Source: Chara braunii (lineage: Eukaryota; Streptophyta; Charophyceae; Charales; Characeae). From it: a DNA stretch of 59,023 nucleotides. Position 1 is the stretch's first letter. The number at the start of each line of letters is the position of its first letter. The stretch covers positions 6,108,629 through 6,167,651 of the forward strand of contig BFEA01000010.1 of NCBI GenBank assembly GCA_003427395.1, in the 5' to 3' direction. Below, in pieces: positions 9,601-20,739 of the stretch. The notes below the pieces were generated by a model. The model did no database searches, was not told the origin of the DNA, and saw only the letters and a list, made by a program, of their open reading frames with translations. The position numbers and the translations under genes were made by a program.

Positions 9601-10996
9601 AAAAGTGGCATTTTCTTTTTTTTTTTCTTTTTTTTTCTCTTTTTTTTTAAATTTAAAACGCCTAGGTTGTTGTAGAGGCACGGCCTCAGGCACGGGGATG
9701 TTCTTCGGGGTTCAGCCACTCGAGGTTCGAGATGACCCACAGCCCTTAGCTTTCTGGATCATCCTTCAGACGGGTCCTTATAGAGGCTTTTGAAGGCCCC
9801 TAACCTATCGCAAGCCGTGTCCCTACCTGCGCCACCAGCTTGCCACTAGAGATCGGATTACTGTCCCTACAGATCCAACCTCCAACTGGGTGCTATTGGG
9901 CAAACTCTAAACAGTCTTGTCCTCCCTCCCTTGACTTAGTAGATCCTTTCTTAGGCCGATCCCCCCTTAGGTAGGTGTAGAGTCTTATCCCCTTTACCCC
10001 CCTAATCAGGAGACAGACCCCCTTCAACCCTGACCCAAGCTATACTTTATCGGTCCTTTTTCCTCTTCCACTAGTCACCTCATCTCCTATACCCTTCTGC
10101 CTCATAGCCTACTTATGCCAGGTCCTACGCCCCAGGATGGGCACTTTAGGTCCCTAGTATACTCAGTCCCACGCCCCTGGATGGGCACTTTGGGCCCTGG
10201 GTATCGTAGCTATGAGGGTATTCCTCTTGTCTATTCACTGCCTAGAGACGACCAGCCAGCTAGGTGGTCCGGAGCTATGACGTGGTACACCTGCTGGACC
10301 AGCAGGCAGACTCTAACTACTTGGGCTATCCAGGTAGTATTTCTACCTGTGGCGATTTCCCACCCACCCATGCGGTCTCCGTCGATGGCCCATACAGCTG
10401 CTGCATGTGGGTCACCTACTCCCCTCTGGTGATTGAATTACCCGTTAAGCAATCCGGGTCATTCAGCCCTACCTACCACAATGCTCCTGTCCCCCCCCCT
10501 CACACGCACACCCCCTGAATAGAGAGAGCCTTTATACCCCCGAGGTACGAGACACCCACGAGGGGGAACTTACTAGACCTTGCTTACTCACTGTGTTTCC
10601 TAACCCTATGGAGGTCCCACACCCAACCAGGAAACTACATAGTACCCAGACATCAGGGTGGGGCTCCCACGGGGTGAGGCAGGGAGTAGCAGGCTAGGAG
10701 TTCGCTGGGCCTGTATTCCAGTGCTTACTATTTTTTAGTATATTGTATATATATACAACAAGGTTCAAGCGGGGTCTAGATGGAGTACTGTATATATTTC
10801 GTTTTCTAGTGCTATCTGGGTTCTTTCTATAGGCATAACAGGCGCAATCCACAGTGAATGCACATCGCAGATCTCGCGGCTACATATTGGTCACCCATCC
10901 CTGTGCTGTATCAGTCTGTGGGTGCTTGGCTTTCAAGGTTCAAATGAGATCAGGTATATATCAGCCAGTTGCCTTCTAGATTCCCCCTCCCCATTG

Positions 10997-11018
10997 CCCC
11001 CCCCCCCCCCCCCCCCCC
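10997..11018. repeat. 22-nt poly-C run
   Basis: The corresponding site in the first unit (near 9267-9300) is C-rich but interrupted, so the tract grew in one copy. The true length is uncertain in short-read data. Confidence 0.8.
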
Positions 11019-11233
11019 TCCATGGAGTGCCAACCAGATGGACCTAGGATCATCAGAACAGCATGCAACCAAACCCCGAAAGTCCATCCCCCAAGCCTAT
11101 CCGGCATACAACAACCATGGACGTGAACCCTTGGGCGGTGCGCAGGCAGTGTCTGTATAAGTACCATGCGTCGTCCCAAGGGGGGGCGCTTGGCTTTCAA
11201 ATGAGATCAGGTATATATCAGCCAGTTGCCTTC

Positions 11234-12104
11234 TAGAGGCCCAGTAGTTGTAGGTTAGGTCTAGGTGGATACCAGTCCAACCAGTCTGGGTCTAGGGCCT
11301 GTACGAACAATATCAGAGTCTGCAATGATGTTTCCCTCCGAAAGAGGGGAGGTATCGGTTGCTTGGGGCGCCGAGCGGCCTGGAAGTCACCGCCGGAAGA
11401 GGAAAGCAGGCCGCTATATCCCCCAGTCGGGCGAAGAACCCGGCCTGTTTTTCGGTGTGCAAGTTTGGCGACACACTGGTGGAGTGCTGGCTGGAGCAGC
11501 GCTGCTGGGGAGGAAGAAGAAGGACACGAGGGAGGAAGAAGGGAGGAAGGGGGAGGAAGGGGGAGGAGCGCCAGGGGTACTTACCTGGCTATGGTGGCAA
11601 CCATCTTCATCACCTTGGTGGGCATTGCGGCAGGGAGTCCCCAACTGGGGAGAGCCACACCAAGAAGCTTCAAGGCAGGGTCAGGCATGGCGGCCTGAGC
11701 TTGAGCAGCCATAGCTGCTTTGGGTTGTCCTTTGGGCATCTGGGCAACGCCTAGTAGTCCGCCATAGCCTCGGCCTATGAGAGTGAAGAGGGGAAGAGGC
11801 GGCCATGGCTATGGTGGATCTCAAGTAATACCTGCAGTAGAAGAGGAACTCAGACATTGATTCTGGATCAGCCATTAGACATTGTACTATTATTTCTTGT
11901 ATGAATAAGAGAGGGGGAGATAAGGTGGAGGAGATTGTTGGGCGAGGAACAAGAGCCTTGACATTTGTCTATGCTGGTGTACATCATCTTCTTCTTCCTC
12001 TAATCCTCCCTCTCTCCTCTCAAGTTCATTCATTTCTTTCTGCAATTGGAAGGCATTGTACTTTCTGATGGATGTGTATCTCGAAATTGGCCAGGATTAT
12101 AACA
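11234..12104 (+). repeat. 3' LTR of element A, part 2 of 2
   Basis: It aligns with 21534-22401 of the solo LTR: the CCAGTCTGGGTCTAGGGCCTGT block, TGCAATGATGTTTCCCTCC, the GGCCTGGAAGTCAC block, GTACTTACCTGGCTATGGTG and the ATAACA end. Open frames here (11265-11714 and overlapping ones) are non-coding LTR sequence. The purine-rich 11510-11575 stretch inflates them. Confidence 0.85.
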
Positions 12105-12460
12105 AGTTATTTCATTATTTTTCTCAAAAATCGAAATAATTATTCCGCGACTTTCAATGCAGAATTTTTGTTACGAATTCCGTCTTCTAAAAATTGGAAT
12201 AATTCCACGAAATTCTTTTCTGGAAATTTCAAAGAATGTTGTAAACCTTTTCCAATACCGTTAACAAGTGAGATTCGTTTTTTTTAATTAACAAACGTTT
12301 TTCAAAATCTGAATGTTACCCTTTCTGCGGCTCGTTATCTGATAGATGCCTGCCTAATTCTCAAATCGACAGATTTCCAAAAAAAAAAAAAAAAAAAGAG
12401 AGCTTTTTCTTTTTCATTTTTCTGTTGATTAGTACCTGAGATTGGAAATAGCAATCCGGA
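12105..12460 (+). other. Untranslated leader of element B, right part
   Basis: AT-rich DNA that continues the B leader. The A run (12379-12397) followed by a T-rich stretch and TTGATTAGTACC matches the same arrangement in the leader of element C (39978-40044), which confirms that element A was inserted into a continuous leader. Confidence 0.65.
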
Positions 12461-14335
12461 TGTTTGCCTGTCTGCCAGATTTCTTCCCACCCCTCTTTGC
12501 ACAACAGCAGCGCCACGTCAGCAAGCGCCAGTGCCACATCACCAAGTGCCACATCAGCAACGACCACAACAGCAAGTGCCACAACAGCGAAGTGCCAGGT
12601 CAGCAGCAAGGCCACGTCAGCCAGTGCCACGTCACCTGACACAGTACAGCTAACTGCAGCTTATTCTCCGATGCAGCAAACGCATCGCAGCACGAGAAGG
12701 GCGGGCAGCTGCAGCAGACCAGTAGCTACCCCTACCCCTCCGCTCTGACATGGAGGCACAAGGCAACCCCACAGTGGACAATGCCGCATCCGGCAGTCCA
12801 TGCTAGGTATGAGTACGAACCCCCTGGTCCCACAGGTCCAGCAGGTGAGTTCCACTGTGACACCTGCGGGAGCCCTCGACGCTGCGCCAGTCCGGCAGCA
12901 GGGTGAGACCATGACGGCCTTCTTGGCCCCCATGGCCCCCCACATGCAACAAGTACAAGAGGAACAGCGACGCGAGGCACAGCCGAAGCCGCACGCCTCA
13001 ACGCCATTGCACACGAAGCGGAGCAACAGCGCCGGCAGCACGCTGAAGCAGCTGCCAACCATAACAAAGCTCGACAAGATGCCGCATCCGTCCTCATGCA
13101 GCAGGAAGCCGCTCATGCCGCCGCACTCGATCCGGCGGAGCGCACACGGAACGAACTGCGGAGGAACAGACCGATTCAGCCCTTGCCAACATGATGCACC
13201 AATTCATCCTCACTTGTAACTAGCAACAAGTGAAGCTGGCCCGGCAGGCACATGTCATTTCCGATTATGAGGAGACTCTCAAGAACTTCCATGCACACCT
13301 TGACGTGATGGAGAAAGGTGACGTGCCGCACAGGCACACGGCATCGTCAGGCATTGATCGATCAATCCACGAGCTGGAAAAACGAATGGATCACCTGGTA
13401 GAACTCGTTGGAAATTTGAACAGTTTCCAACAACCGGCGACCATCAGCCAGCAAATAGCCGCCCTACAAGCGAACCTGCGTCAGCTGCAACGGCAACCAA
13501 CCGGGACCTGCAACAGCATGACATCCAAGCATTACAAGATGCCAAAGTTCTCCGCTCTTTACCTTGGCGGCACCGGTGCGAGTCAAGCGTGGCTCAACCA
13601 CCTGGCACAAACCGAAGGCGTCGAGGTCGCCAAGCTCTACACAAAGATCACTTGGGAAGCCATCACCGAGAAGTGGTGGAAACGCTTCATCGTCGACGAA
13701 GCTCAAGGCAACGGCGTGAACTGGATCTTCAGCATGCACCAAGGCAACCAGCACACTCGCGAATGGCTAAACGAGTGGGAGAAACTTGTGACGATTCCAA
13801 ACCTGGATACCATTCGTGCATCTTCGTCGTGAATTCTTCCAGCGGTCGGTTGATGCATTGAGCACGCCCCTTGGGGAGCGGAGCCTGTACACGGACATTG
13901 ACTAGATCGTGGACAAGGCGTGCTAGGTAATCAAAACAAGTCGGTGGGCCACCAACAAGCGGCACAGCCAACCGAATTTTGTGCAGAAGGGCAAAGGCCC
14001 ACGGACGCAGCCAGTCGCTGCTGTCCAACTTGATGGACAAGAGGACGACCAGGCGCTGACTCACGAGTCCAGTGAAGGAGACGGAGTCAACGCCCTTACG
14101 ACACGACGCAACAACAAGGAAAAAAAGGCGAAATCCGCATCAACAACGGAAGCCAGACAATCGAATGAGCCGTGGAAGAAGTTCCGCCTTACAGAGGAGC
14201 AATACAAGCTCCGCCAGCAGTGGAACCGTTGCTATTGGTGCAACAGCACCAAGCACACAACGTCGCAATGCTCCGACAAAGGCAAAGAAGACGTCCGCCC
14301 ACGACAAATCTCGGGATGCTAAGCTCCGTGGGAAG
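12461..14335 (+). pseudogene. Element B Gag with zinc knuckle, broken
   Basis: A low-complexity start (repeated GCCACATCAGCAA-type units, Ala/Thr/Ser-rich) matches the same region in element C. A 200-codon open segment (13230-13832) contains an amphipathic region (HELEKRMDHLVELVGNL), the KMPKF motif that opens the Gag core, and KITWEAITEKWWKRFIVDEA. Compared with C, the central Gag core is shortened by a deletion after KMPKF. The nucleocapsid zinc knuckle is intact, with C-X2-C-X4-H-X4-C at 14230-14271 (CYWCNSTKH...C). Frameshifts near 13220, 13830 and 13980 separate the pieces. Confidence 0.75.
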
Positions 14336-14620
14336 TGAGGCAACTCCACTTCCTACTACGCCAGGCATGGTTGCCTTGCTAGCAACCTCCTCCACATCTA
14401 GGGAACATGCGTATGTCGCAAGTCTTCAAGAAAGTTACGAAGACTATGCTGTCCAGCTGGTCCCTCCGTTGGACCAACCTCTCCACGCGCAAGAGTCATA
14501 TGTGTGCGCGACTTCATCACTATCGCCAAGTGAACCAGCATCCTTGCCAACACTATTCGAGGACTCGTCGGTATGGTCTAGACTTGAGGACCTCGACCCA
14601 TTGACGCCGAAGGCCTTCCA

Positions 14621-15130
14621 ATGGATGCCTTTTCCCCCATCTGGTTCCTTGACGAATTATGCACCTACTTGCACGCTGGAGTACCAACTCCGTTGATGGA
14701 AGACGGAGTAGCAGTTGTTGACCTTCGCGAGCACATTGTGAAGATTGACCGCGAGTACGCCACGCAACGCTACGATAGCATCGACGCACCGTTACACCAC
14801 GTCCGCATTCAAATCGGGAAGGCGACCTGCAGCGCCTTGATTGATCGTGGAGCTACTCGCAACCACATCAGCCAAGACTCCATGGCTAGCGCCGGCCTTG
14901 GGCCACGCGTTCGAAGGAAATCGCAGCCCATGCAAGTCACCCTCGCCGACGATCGTACGCACAAGTCCATCGACCGGTGCATTGACTCTGTCCCCGTGTA
15001 CTTCACCCCCATGCACGCGAGGCCGAGTCCTTTGACATATTGGACACAAAGTTCGACATGATTTTGGGCATGTCGTGGCTGCACAGCGAGGACCACCGAG
15101 TGAACTTCTACCACCGCACCATTCACGTTC
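14621..15130 (+). pseudogene. Element B aspartic protease region
   Basis: The open segment from 14621 carries the retropepsin-like context KIDREYATQRYDS...RIQIGKATCSALID, then the active-site triad. The canonical Asp-Ser/Thr-Gly is Asp-Arg-Gly (14843-14851). The later hydrophobic strand is present as FDMILGMSWLHSEDH (15052-15090) in the next frame. By family knowledge the serine-to-arginine change should impair cleavage. The frame shifts near 15040. Confidence 0.75.
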
Positions 15131-16130
15131 GTGACCAGAACGGGGTACTCGACCCATGTACGATCCCCCCACCTCACCCTTCGATTGGTTGTCATGTGGT
15201 CTCCGGGGCAAGCATTCGCAACACCATCGCACGGAACGACGTGGAGGAAATGGACATTTCCTTCTTGCACGTCCTCCCTCCTCCCGACTCACCGGCGGCG
15301 GAACAGCCACCGGATCCACGTATCGTACAGCTTCTCGACTCCTATGGCGACGTCTTTGAAGCCCCCGCTGAGATCGTCCCAAATCGGCAAATATGTCACG
15401 AGATCATCATCGAAGACGGGGCAGTACCCCCGCACGGATGTATCTACCGCATGAGCGAGGAGGAACTCGAAGTGCTACAAACGCAACTCGATGACCTCAT
15501 CGACAAGGGTTGGATTCACCCTAGCTGCTCACCCTATGATAGACCCGTTCTCTGTGTCCGAAACAAAAAGTTGCACTTATGCATTGAGTATCCCAAGTTG
15601 AACGCTCAAACCATTAAGAATGTCTGCCCACCCCCACACATCGACGATCTTCTTGAACGCTTCGGCGGCGCCAAGTACTTCTCCAAGTTGAACCTCAAGG
15701 CCGGTTACCACCAAATCGAGATCCATCCAAGAGATCACTACAAAACCGCATTCAAGACATGGTACGGGCACTTCGAGTGGGGCGTAATGCCATTCGGCCT
15801 CAAGAATGCCCCGGCCACCTTCCAAGCGGCAATGACCAACAGAGTTCCACGACATGTTGGACTGATTCGTGCTCATCTACCTCGTTGACATCTCGATGTA
15901 TAGCCGAACTATGGACAAGCACATCATGCATCGACACAATGTTTTGGACAGGCCACGCACGGCCAAGTACAAGGCCAACCGAGCCAAGTGAGAATTCACA
16001 CAACAAGAGCTTGAGTACTTGGGCCACTTTGTGACGCCGCAAGGCATGCGTCCACTCGCGTACAAGATCAAGGCCATCCAAGATTGGTCAAAACCGACCA
16101 ACACCACGAAAGTTCGCTCATCGAAGGATA
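15040..16130 (+). pseudogene. Element B reverse transcriptase
   Basis: The open segment 15040-15888 (282 codons) covers the protease tail and the RT fingers and palm: LIDKGWIHPSCSPYDRPVL, LCIEYPKLNAQTIKN, FSKLNLKAGYHQIEIHP and VMPFGLKNAPATFQ. A frameshift near 15839 moves the active site into another frame. There it reads YLVD (15878-15889) instead of YLDD, so one catalytic Asp is lost. The FSKxDLK Asp is Asn (FSKLNLK). RT continues in pieces to YLGHFVTPQGMRPL near 16019-16050. Confidence 0.8.
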
Positions 16131-16640
16131 CGCACGGATCGTCGCACCCTTGTCAAGATTGCAGTCTCCAAAGGTGCCCTTCCATTTCATCGACGAAGTC
16201 CGAAGTTCGTTCCAGAAATTGAAGACGGCGTTGCTCCTCGCTCCCATCTCGAGTATCTACGATCTCACCTTGCCTACGATAGTGACTACGAACACTTCCG
16301 GCCACAACATCGGTGTAGTTTTGAAACAACATGACGCAATAGGTTCGCATCCGGTTGAGTATTTCAGCCAAAAGGTGCCTCCCATCAACTCGGTTGATAA
16401 TGAGCGGAAGGAGTTGCTTGCTTTTGTCACGGTACTCTAGCGTTGGAGACACTTCCTCCTTGGGCGTCGTAGGTTCACTTGGGCTGCGGACAGTAACCCT
16501 GACCTACTACAAGATGCAAGACACAGTGAGCAGCACGATTGCTCGATAGATGTATTTCATCAATCAGTTTGAATTCACACCAAAACACATTTCGAGCCTC
16601 TCCAACCGAGCCGCGGGTGCTCTCTCACGAAGATCAGATC
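16130..16640 (+). pseudogene. Element B RNase H
   Basis: The open segment 16084-16440 contains FQKLKTALLLAPI and IVTTNTSGHNIGVVL. The first catalytic Asp of the TDAS motif is Asn (TTNTS). HPVEYFSQKV and ERKELLAFV follow, which keeps the catalytic Glu. After a stop at 16440 the frame resumes through RWRHFLLGRRRFTW (16440-16480) and the SLSNRAAGALSRR block near 16600-16630. Element C has this WRH block in three tandem copies; here it is single. Confidence 0.75.
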
Positions 16641-16689
16641 CTTGTGCATTGACTCACCACGTGTTCAGTTTCGACGACCTTCACCAGCA

Positions 16690-17690
16690 TTTTGTGCGAG
16701 CATACAAGTCCGATCCGGAATACGCCGCGCTCTACGAGCAACTATCCTCGGATCACCCACCGGCCAGCCATTATCGCATCGTCGAACACTACTTGCTTCT
16801 TCACTGACGAGGCAAGGACTTACTATGTGTCCCACACGACCGTCGCTTACGGACTCTCCTCCTCGACGAGTACCACGACTCGCAACTAGCCGGCTACTTG
16901 GGAGTCGACCATACAATCGCAAAACTTCGGCAACGATTTCGGTGGCCCGACCTCATTTTACCGACATCACTCGGTATTGTGCCTCTTGCGAAGTTCGCCG
17001 ACGAAGCAAACCCCGCAATCGCAACAGCTTCGACGCCCGTTGCCTATTCCGCGGGAACCCAACCTCTCCATTGCTATGGATGTTGGCGGACCGCTCCGAG
17101 CACGACAACATTCAAGTACGCATGATTTCTTCCTTGCAAGTACTACGCCACAGCTCCCGAGCTTGTGTGGCTCTTGCACACCGGCTGGATTTGAGGCCAC
17201 GGCGTCCCAAAAGACATCGTCAATGACCGCGACACTCATTTTATGTCGAAATTTTGGACTTCTCTCATGAAGTCGAACACGGAGATGAAACCAAGTTCGA
17301 CTCGGCATCCACAAATGGACGGGCAAACTGAGCGGGCACATCAAACCGCTCAAACGATGCTTCGCACACTCGTCCGTACAATACTTCGTTGCATCCGGCG
17401 ATCGGCGTGACTCCATTCGAGTTTCACCACGGTGGCAGGAAAGGCCGTATCGTCACTGATCTTCCATTTCCAAGGACTCCCAACATTGACGCCGTTTGCT
17501 CTCCCGCCCCCGTTCGGAAGTATAGAGACTTGCTGGCTAAAGGCCGTGCCAACATGCGAAAGGCCCAAGTCCGCATGCAACAGCAAGCCAATCGGCGTTG
17601 CATGCCATGCCCTATCCGCACCGGCGACCTTGTTTCGGTATCCACAAAGGAGTTTGCACTTGAACAAGACGTCTCGCGCAAGCTACTTCC
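16690..17690 (+). pseudogene. Element B integrase core, heavily decayed
   Basis: Fragments in changing frames match the better preserved integrase of element C. They are the zinc-finger region (LGVDHTIAKLRQRFRWPDLI and a YCASCE motif, 16898-17000), the start of the catalytic core (LSIAMDVGGPL, near 17070-17100) and the HPQMDGQTERAHQT block with the third acidic residue (17310-17345). From 17389 it continues with HPAIGVTPFEFHHGGRKGRI. The second Asp region is scrambled by a deletion around 17200-17240. At least four frameshifts are needed to read through. Confidence 0.7.
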
Positions 17691-18060
17691 TATGCTATGT
17701 GGTTTGGACCATGGACCGTCATATCAGCCGCAGGTGATGAGCCCGATGGCCCTTCTTTTGTGATCGACATCCCCCCGCATATATCGGTCCACCCGGTCTT
17801 CCACGCCTCCAAGCTGGCCACATATACCCGGCCAAGAGCAACGACTTACCCGGTCGACGATCGCAGGACCCTCCTATGGATGATCATCAAGAAGTCAATC
17901 TCGTCATCATGCATGGCAAGCACAGCAACAAGCCAATGTAGTACAAGGTCACATTCAAGTGGTGCGACCCCGACGATACACGATGGATTTCACGAGCAGC
18001 CTTGCAAGCCTCCCCTCTGCTTATCTACGCCAAATATGAGAAGAAACGGCAAGCCACGGA
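17690..18060 (+). pseudogene. Element B integrase C-terminus and chromodomain-like tail
   Basis: The segment reads WFGPWTVISAAGDEPDGPSF, VIDIPPH and VHPVFHASKL, the same block as in elements A, C and D. After a frameshift near 17840, a tail resembling YKVTFKWCDPDDTRWISRA appears (17941-18000), matching the chromodomain-like end of element C. A stop interrupts the tail before YKV (near 17939). Confidence 0.7.
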
Positions 18061-18144
18061 AGCTGCAACGCCTGCCCCTCCCACCCGGACTTCGGTCCCT
18101 CCCTCCAACAGACAGCTTCACCCTCGCAGATAAGTTCGATCTTT

Positions 18145-18158
18145 CAAGGAGGGGGGAT
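18145..18158 (+). promoter_or_regulatory. Polypurine tract of element B
   Basis: An AAGGAGGGGGGAT tract directly precedes the TGTGGCATACTC start of the 3' LTR. Element C has a similar AAGAAGCGGGGGG tract at 45594-45606. Confidence 0.75.
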
Positions 18159-18413
18159 TGTGGCATACTCCGCTCCATACGCGCCCAGCAGGGCCCGACC
18201 AGTTCGGGCATTCAGTAGAGGATCAAGGTGAGGCATACTTCGGACGACGACAGTGCAGCAGTAGTCGACGATAGGACTAGTCGTCCAGTAAAGGATCGAG
18301 TAGAGTACCACAGGAAGGAGGAGATGGTGATTGCTGCGTGGCCATTGCTCCAGCTTCGTCTTCAGCACGTCCGCACCTGCATCAAGGCACCACCTTCCGC
18401 AGGTCAGTACCTG

Positions 18414-18453
<40 letters not shown>

Positions 18454-18790
18454 TGACGACACTTGGGATTCGGACTCGACATTGGGGCAGAGGCGTTGGG
18501 GGGGACTACTGGGATTGATATCAGCGACATTCAGGTTGACGACGTTCTCCTCTCTTCCCCCTTCTCCTTCCTCTCTTCTCCCTCTTCATCTGTGTATGAG
18601 TTAGGCCTGGCACCTTCATCCAGTGTGCGGCGCCAGGCCATTCACACCGTGTGATGATGATGAAGTACGTCCAGTCTGCATTTCGACATTGTTTGGGTCT
18701 GATCATTTGTAATCTAGCCTTCCGCTGCGCTACTCCGCTCTGTGAGAGGTCGGTTTTTGGTTCTGATCTGTACCATCTTGGTATGCGATA
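18159..18790 (+). repeat. 3' LTR of element B
   Basis: It begins TGTGGCATACTCCGC and ends GTATGCGATA. At 632 bp it is shorter than the 5' copy. Shared blocks are highly similar by eye (for example the CAGCTTCGTCTTCAGCACGT block and the CTCTCTTCCCCCTT block). The length difference comes from missing internal blocks and a shorter GA tract (18415-18449). Confidence 0.85.
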
Positions 18791-18844
18791 GTAAGTCAAT
18801 GGCCTGTTTGGACGATATCAGAGCCTGCAATGATGTTTCCCTCC
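18791..18844 (+). mobile_element. Solo LTR of family A, part 2 of 3
   Basis: Directly after element B the family A LTR resumes: CAATGGCCTGT, then ATATCAGAGCCTGCAATGAT and TTTCCCTCC, matching 21580-21636. It stops at CTCC, where a further insertion begins. Confidence 0.7.
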
Positions 18845-19957
18845 AAACGTGATACATGCGCAGTTGGGCAATGTATATGGAGCCACGGATCTGCAAAGTG
18901 ATGACAATGCAGAATTAGCAAAGCATCATAAGCAATGTACATTCAGACACATGAAAATAGCACAACATAGTGCAATGGAAGACTCAAAGATATGACCTGA
19001 CAGGTCAGATACTGACGCGACATCCCATCATACACCACACGTGAAAGGAACCGCATGCACAGAAGAAAGGTCCCTCCTTGCACACGCACATGGGGGAGAT
19101 ACCGCGGATGAGAGATGGGGGGAGAGACGAAACGAAGATGGAGGTGAGGGGAACGATCAAGATCGCGGTACCGACGTCCAAAAATAGTCTCCCTGCCAAA
19201 TGTCCAATCTATGTCTGCCACAAAAATGTCAAATTAGATCCTGGGCTTCACGCCCGACGTAGCCATTGCCAGTAACCTCTCTCTCTCTCTTTCTCTGAAG
19301 GAAGATAAGGAAGAAGAAGGAGAAGAACGAGAAAAGAGAGAACAGATGGAGTGCGAAATGAAAAAGAAGAAGTCATCCTCCTTGATGTCTCACCTGCAGG
19401 TAACTGCTGGCATGTACTGACTGCCGTCGTGGTCCCTGTGCAGGTATGGCACTCAGGTTAGTACCACCGATGCAGGTATGGCCTCCGCCTCTCTGCCTAC
19501 GTACACCTCTACCTCTACCTCCTAGCGTAGCGCTGTAGTGTAGCAGCGCTGCTCCAGCAGCATATCGCCCAATAAGTGAGCTACTCGAACTGAGTGTCTG
19601 TCCAGCCATGGCCCGGCTATAAGTACCGCTGGGCCGGCTGGTCTGCCTCTGTGCGTGTGCCCAAAACGTGGGCCTAAAGAGTCTGGGTCCCGACCGAACC
19701 TCCAGACCCTGTACCTGGACAGGGGAGACCTGCCTCCTGGCGTACCTGGGCCAAGGAGCGGCCTTGGGAACTGCAAGTCCGAAACGACGCCTGAACAAAC
19801 AAAAATAGGACAGTAAGCAAATAAATAATAAATGAATGATGCTTCGAATAGAGTGCTGCGGCTTAAGGGCCAGCCGTGGGCCTCCAGGCCGCGCGTCCGA
19901 AGGGCGTGCGGCCTAGGGGCCCCCAGCAACCGTCGGGCCCCCAAAAAGCATGTAACA
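18845..19957. mobile_element. Unclassified 1.1-kb insertion in the solo LTR
   Basis: This block interrupts the LTR between TTTCCCTCC and GAAAGGGAGG, which are adjacent in the intact copy. It has no convincing open frame and no terminal repeats that I could verify. A CT run (19280-19291) is followed by an A/G-rich stretch (19300-19370). The right half (19500-19960) is GC-rich and non-coding. It could be a truncated element or a captured genomic fragment. Confidence 0.5.
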
Positions 19958-20670
19958 GAAAGGGAGGAGTTACCGGTTGCTTGGAGACTGCACAGCCTGG
20001 AAGTCACCGCTCCAGAGGGCAGTAGGTAACTACATCTTCAGGTACAGCGCTGGGCTCTACCTGATTTGCGGCATGGAAGCTTGGGTGACATGCTGCTTGA
20101 GCGAGCACCAGCATTCTGGGGCGCTAATGACAGGAAGAGCGCTGGGCAGTGCAACGCTGGGAGGAGGAAGAAGGCCAGGAGCTTCCATGTCTGCTATGGT
20201 GGAGCTCTGCCGGTAGGAGGAAGAAGGGGACCAGGGAGTAGAGTGACAAGGTACCTTCCTGGCTATGGTGGAGGCCATCTTCATCACCTTGTTAGGCGCT
20301 GCACGTCTGGAAGGACCCATTGGGGGTTTCGCAGCACCAAGATGGCTTCAAGGAAGAGTCAGGCATGGCGGCCTGAGCAGCAGCCCACATAGCTGCTTTG
20401 TGTTGTCCTTTGCACAGCAGGGCTAGGCCCTTAGCAGTCCGCCATAGCCTCGGCCTGGTTGAGGAAGAAGATGGCTGACCTCTAGTTATGCCAAGCAGTA
20501 GAATTGGGGATTAAGCCATTGATTCTGTTTCTGCCATTCATGATCCTCTTTCTTTCTTCTTCTTCTTTCTTTCTTTTTCTTCTTCTATCTCTCGAGTTCA
20601 ATCATTTCTTTTGTAACTGGAGGGCCTTTCTCATAAATTTTGCATTTCGAAATTGGCCAGGGTCATAACA
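19958..20670 (+). mobile_element. Solo LTR of family A, part 3 of 3
   Basis: It aligns with 21637-22401: GGTTGCTTGGAGACTG, GGCCTGGAAGTCACCG, the CTGGCTATGGTGG...CATCTTCATCACCTTG block, the TTTGGGTTGTCCTTT-like block, CCGCCATAGCCTCGGCCT, and the end CGAAATTGGCCAGGGTCATAACA-type sequence. It is followed by the CTAT target duplication. It is clearly more diverged than the copy at 21145. Confidence 0.75.
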
Positions 20671-20739
20671 CTATGATGATTGCGTCCTTTATCTCGCATA
20701 ATCAAGTAGCAGCATGGATAAGGCAGATGGCTTTCTCAC

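Larger units (their letters stand above)
7732..11233. repeat. Duplicated non-coding unit inserted in the LTR
   Basis: This block separates GTGGCATTTT (7731) from TAGAGGCCC (11234), which are contiguous in the solo LTR. It holds two direct copies of a unit of about 1.6-1.7 kb, 7732-9468 and 9601-11185. Each has the landmarks AGGTTGTTGTAGAGGC, CAGACGGG, GGTACGAGACACCCACGAGG and CAACCATGGACGTGAACCC. A partial third repeat of about 50 bp follows (11186-11233). No open frame has protein-like content or a known motif. The second copy starts with the same AAAAGTGGCATTTT found at the LTR break. I cannot assign it to a transposon class. Confidence 0.7.
3139..12104 (+). mobile_element. Ty3/gypsy chromovirus-type element A, nested in B
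   Basis: The internal region (gag, RT, RNase H, integrase, chromodomain) runs 3282-7183, followed by a polypurine tract and a family A 3' LTR starting at 7225. That LTR is itself interrupted (7732-11233) and ends at 12104 with ATAACA. There is no normal 5' LTR or PBS. Instead the left edge is a short LTR terminus in inverted orientation (3139-about 3210). No target duplication is visible (AGGA against AGTT), which fits a rearranged left end. The element lacks the Gag zinc knuckle and protease, and its RT and RNase H motifs are mutated. Confidence 0.75.
1619..18790 (+). mobile_element. Ty3/gypsy chromovirus-type element B, full length, interrupted
   Basis: LTRs at 1619-2597 and 18159-18790 enclose a PBS, a leader, Gag with a CCHC knuckle, protease, RT, RNase H, integrase and a chromodomain-like tail, in standard Ty3/gypsy order. 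The leader is split by element A (3139-12104). Without that insert B is about 8.2 kb. Flanking bases are CTAAG on the left (1614-1618) and GTAAG on the right (18791-18795): a 5-bp duplication with one mismatch, or TAAG with one extra base. B landed inside the older family A solo LTR. All its coding regions carry frameshifts or stops, so it cannot move autonomously. Confidence 0.85.

Noticed and set aside
11265-11875. Overlapping open frames of 60-149 codons on both strands
   Set aside because: The same DNA is part of the family A LTR (compare 21655-22173), and frames are not conserved between copies.
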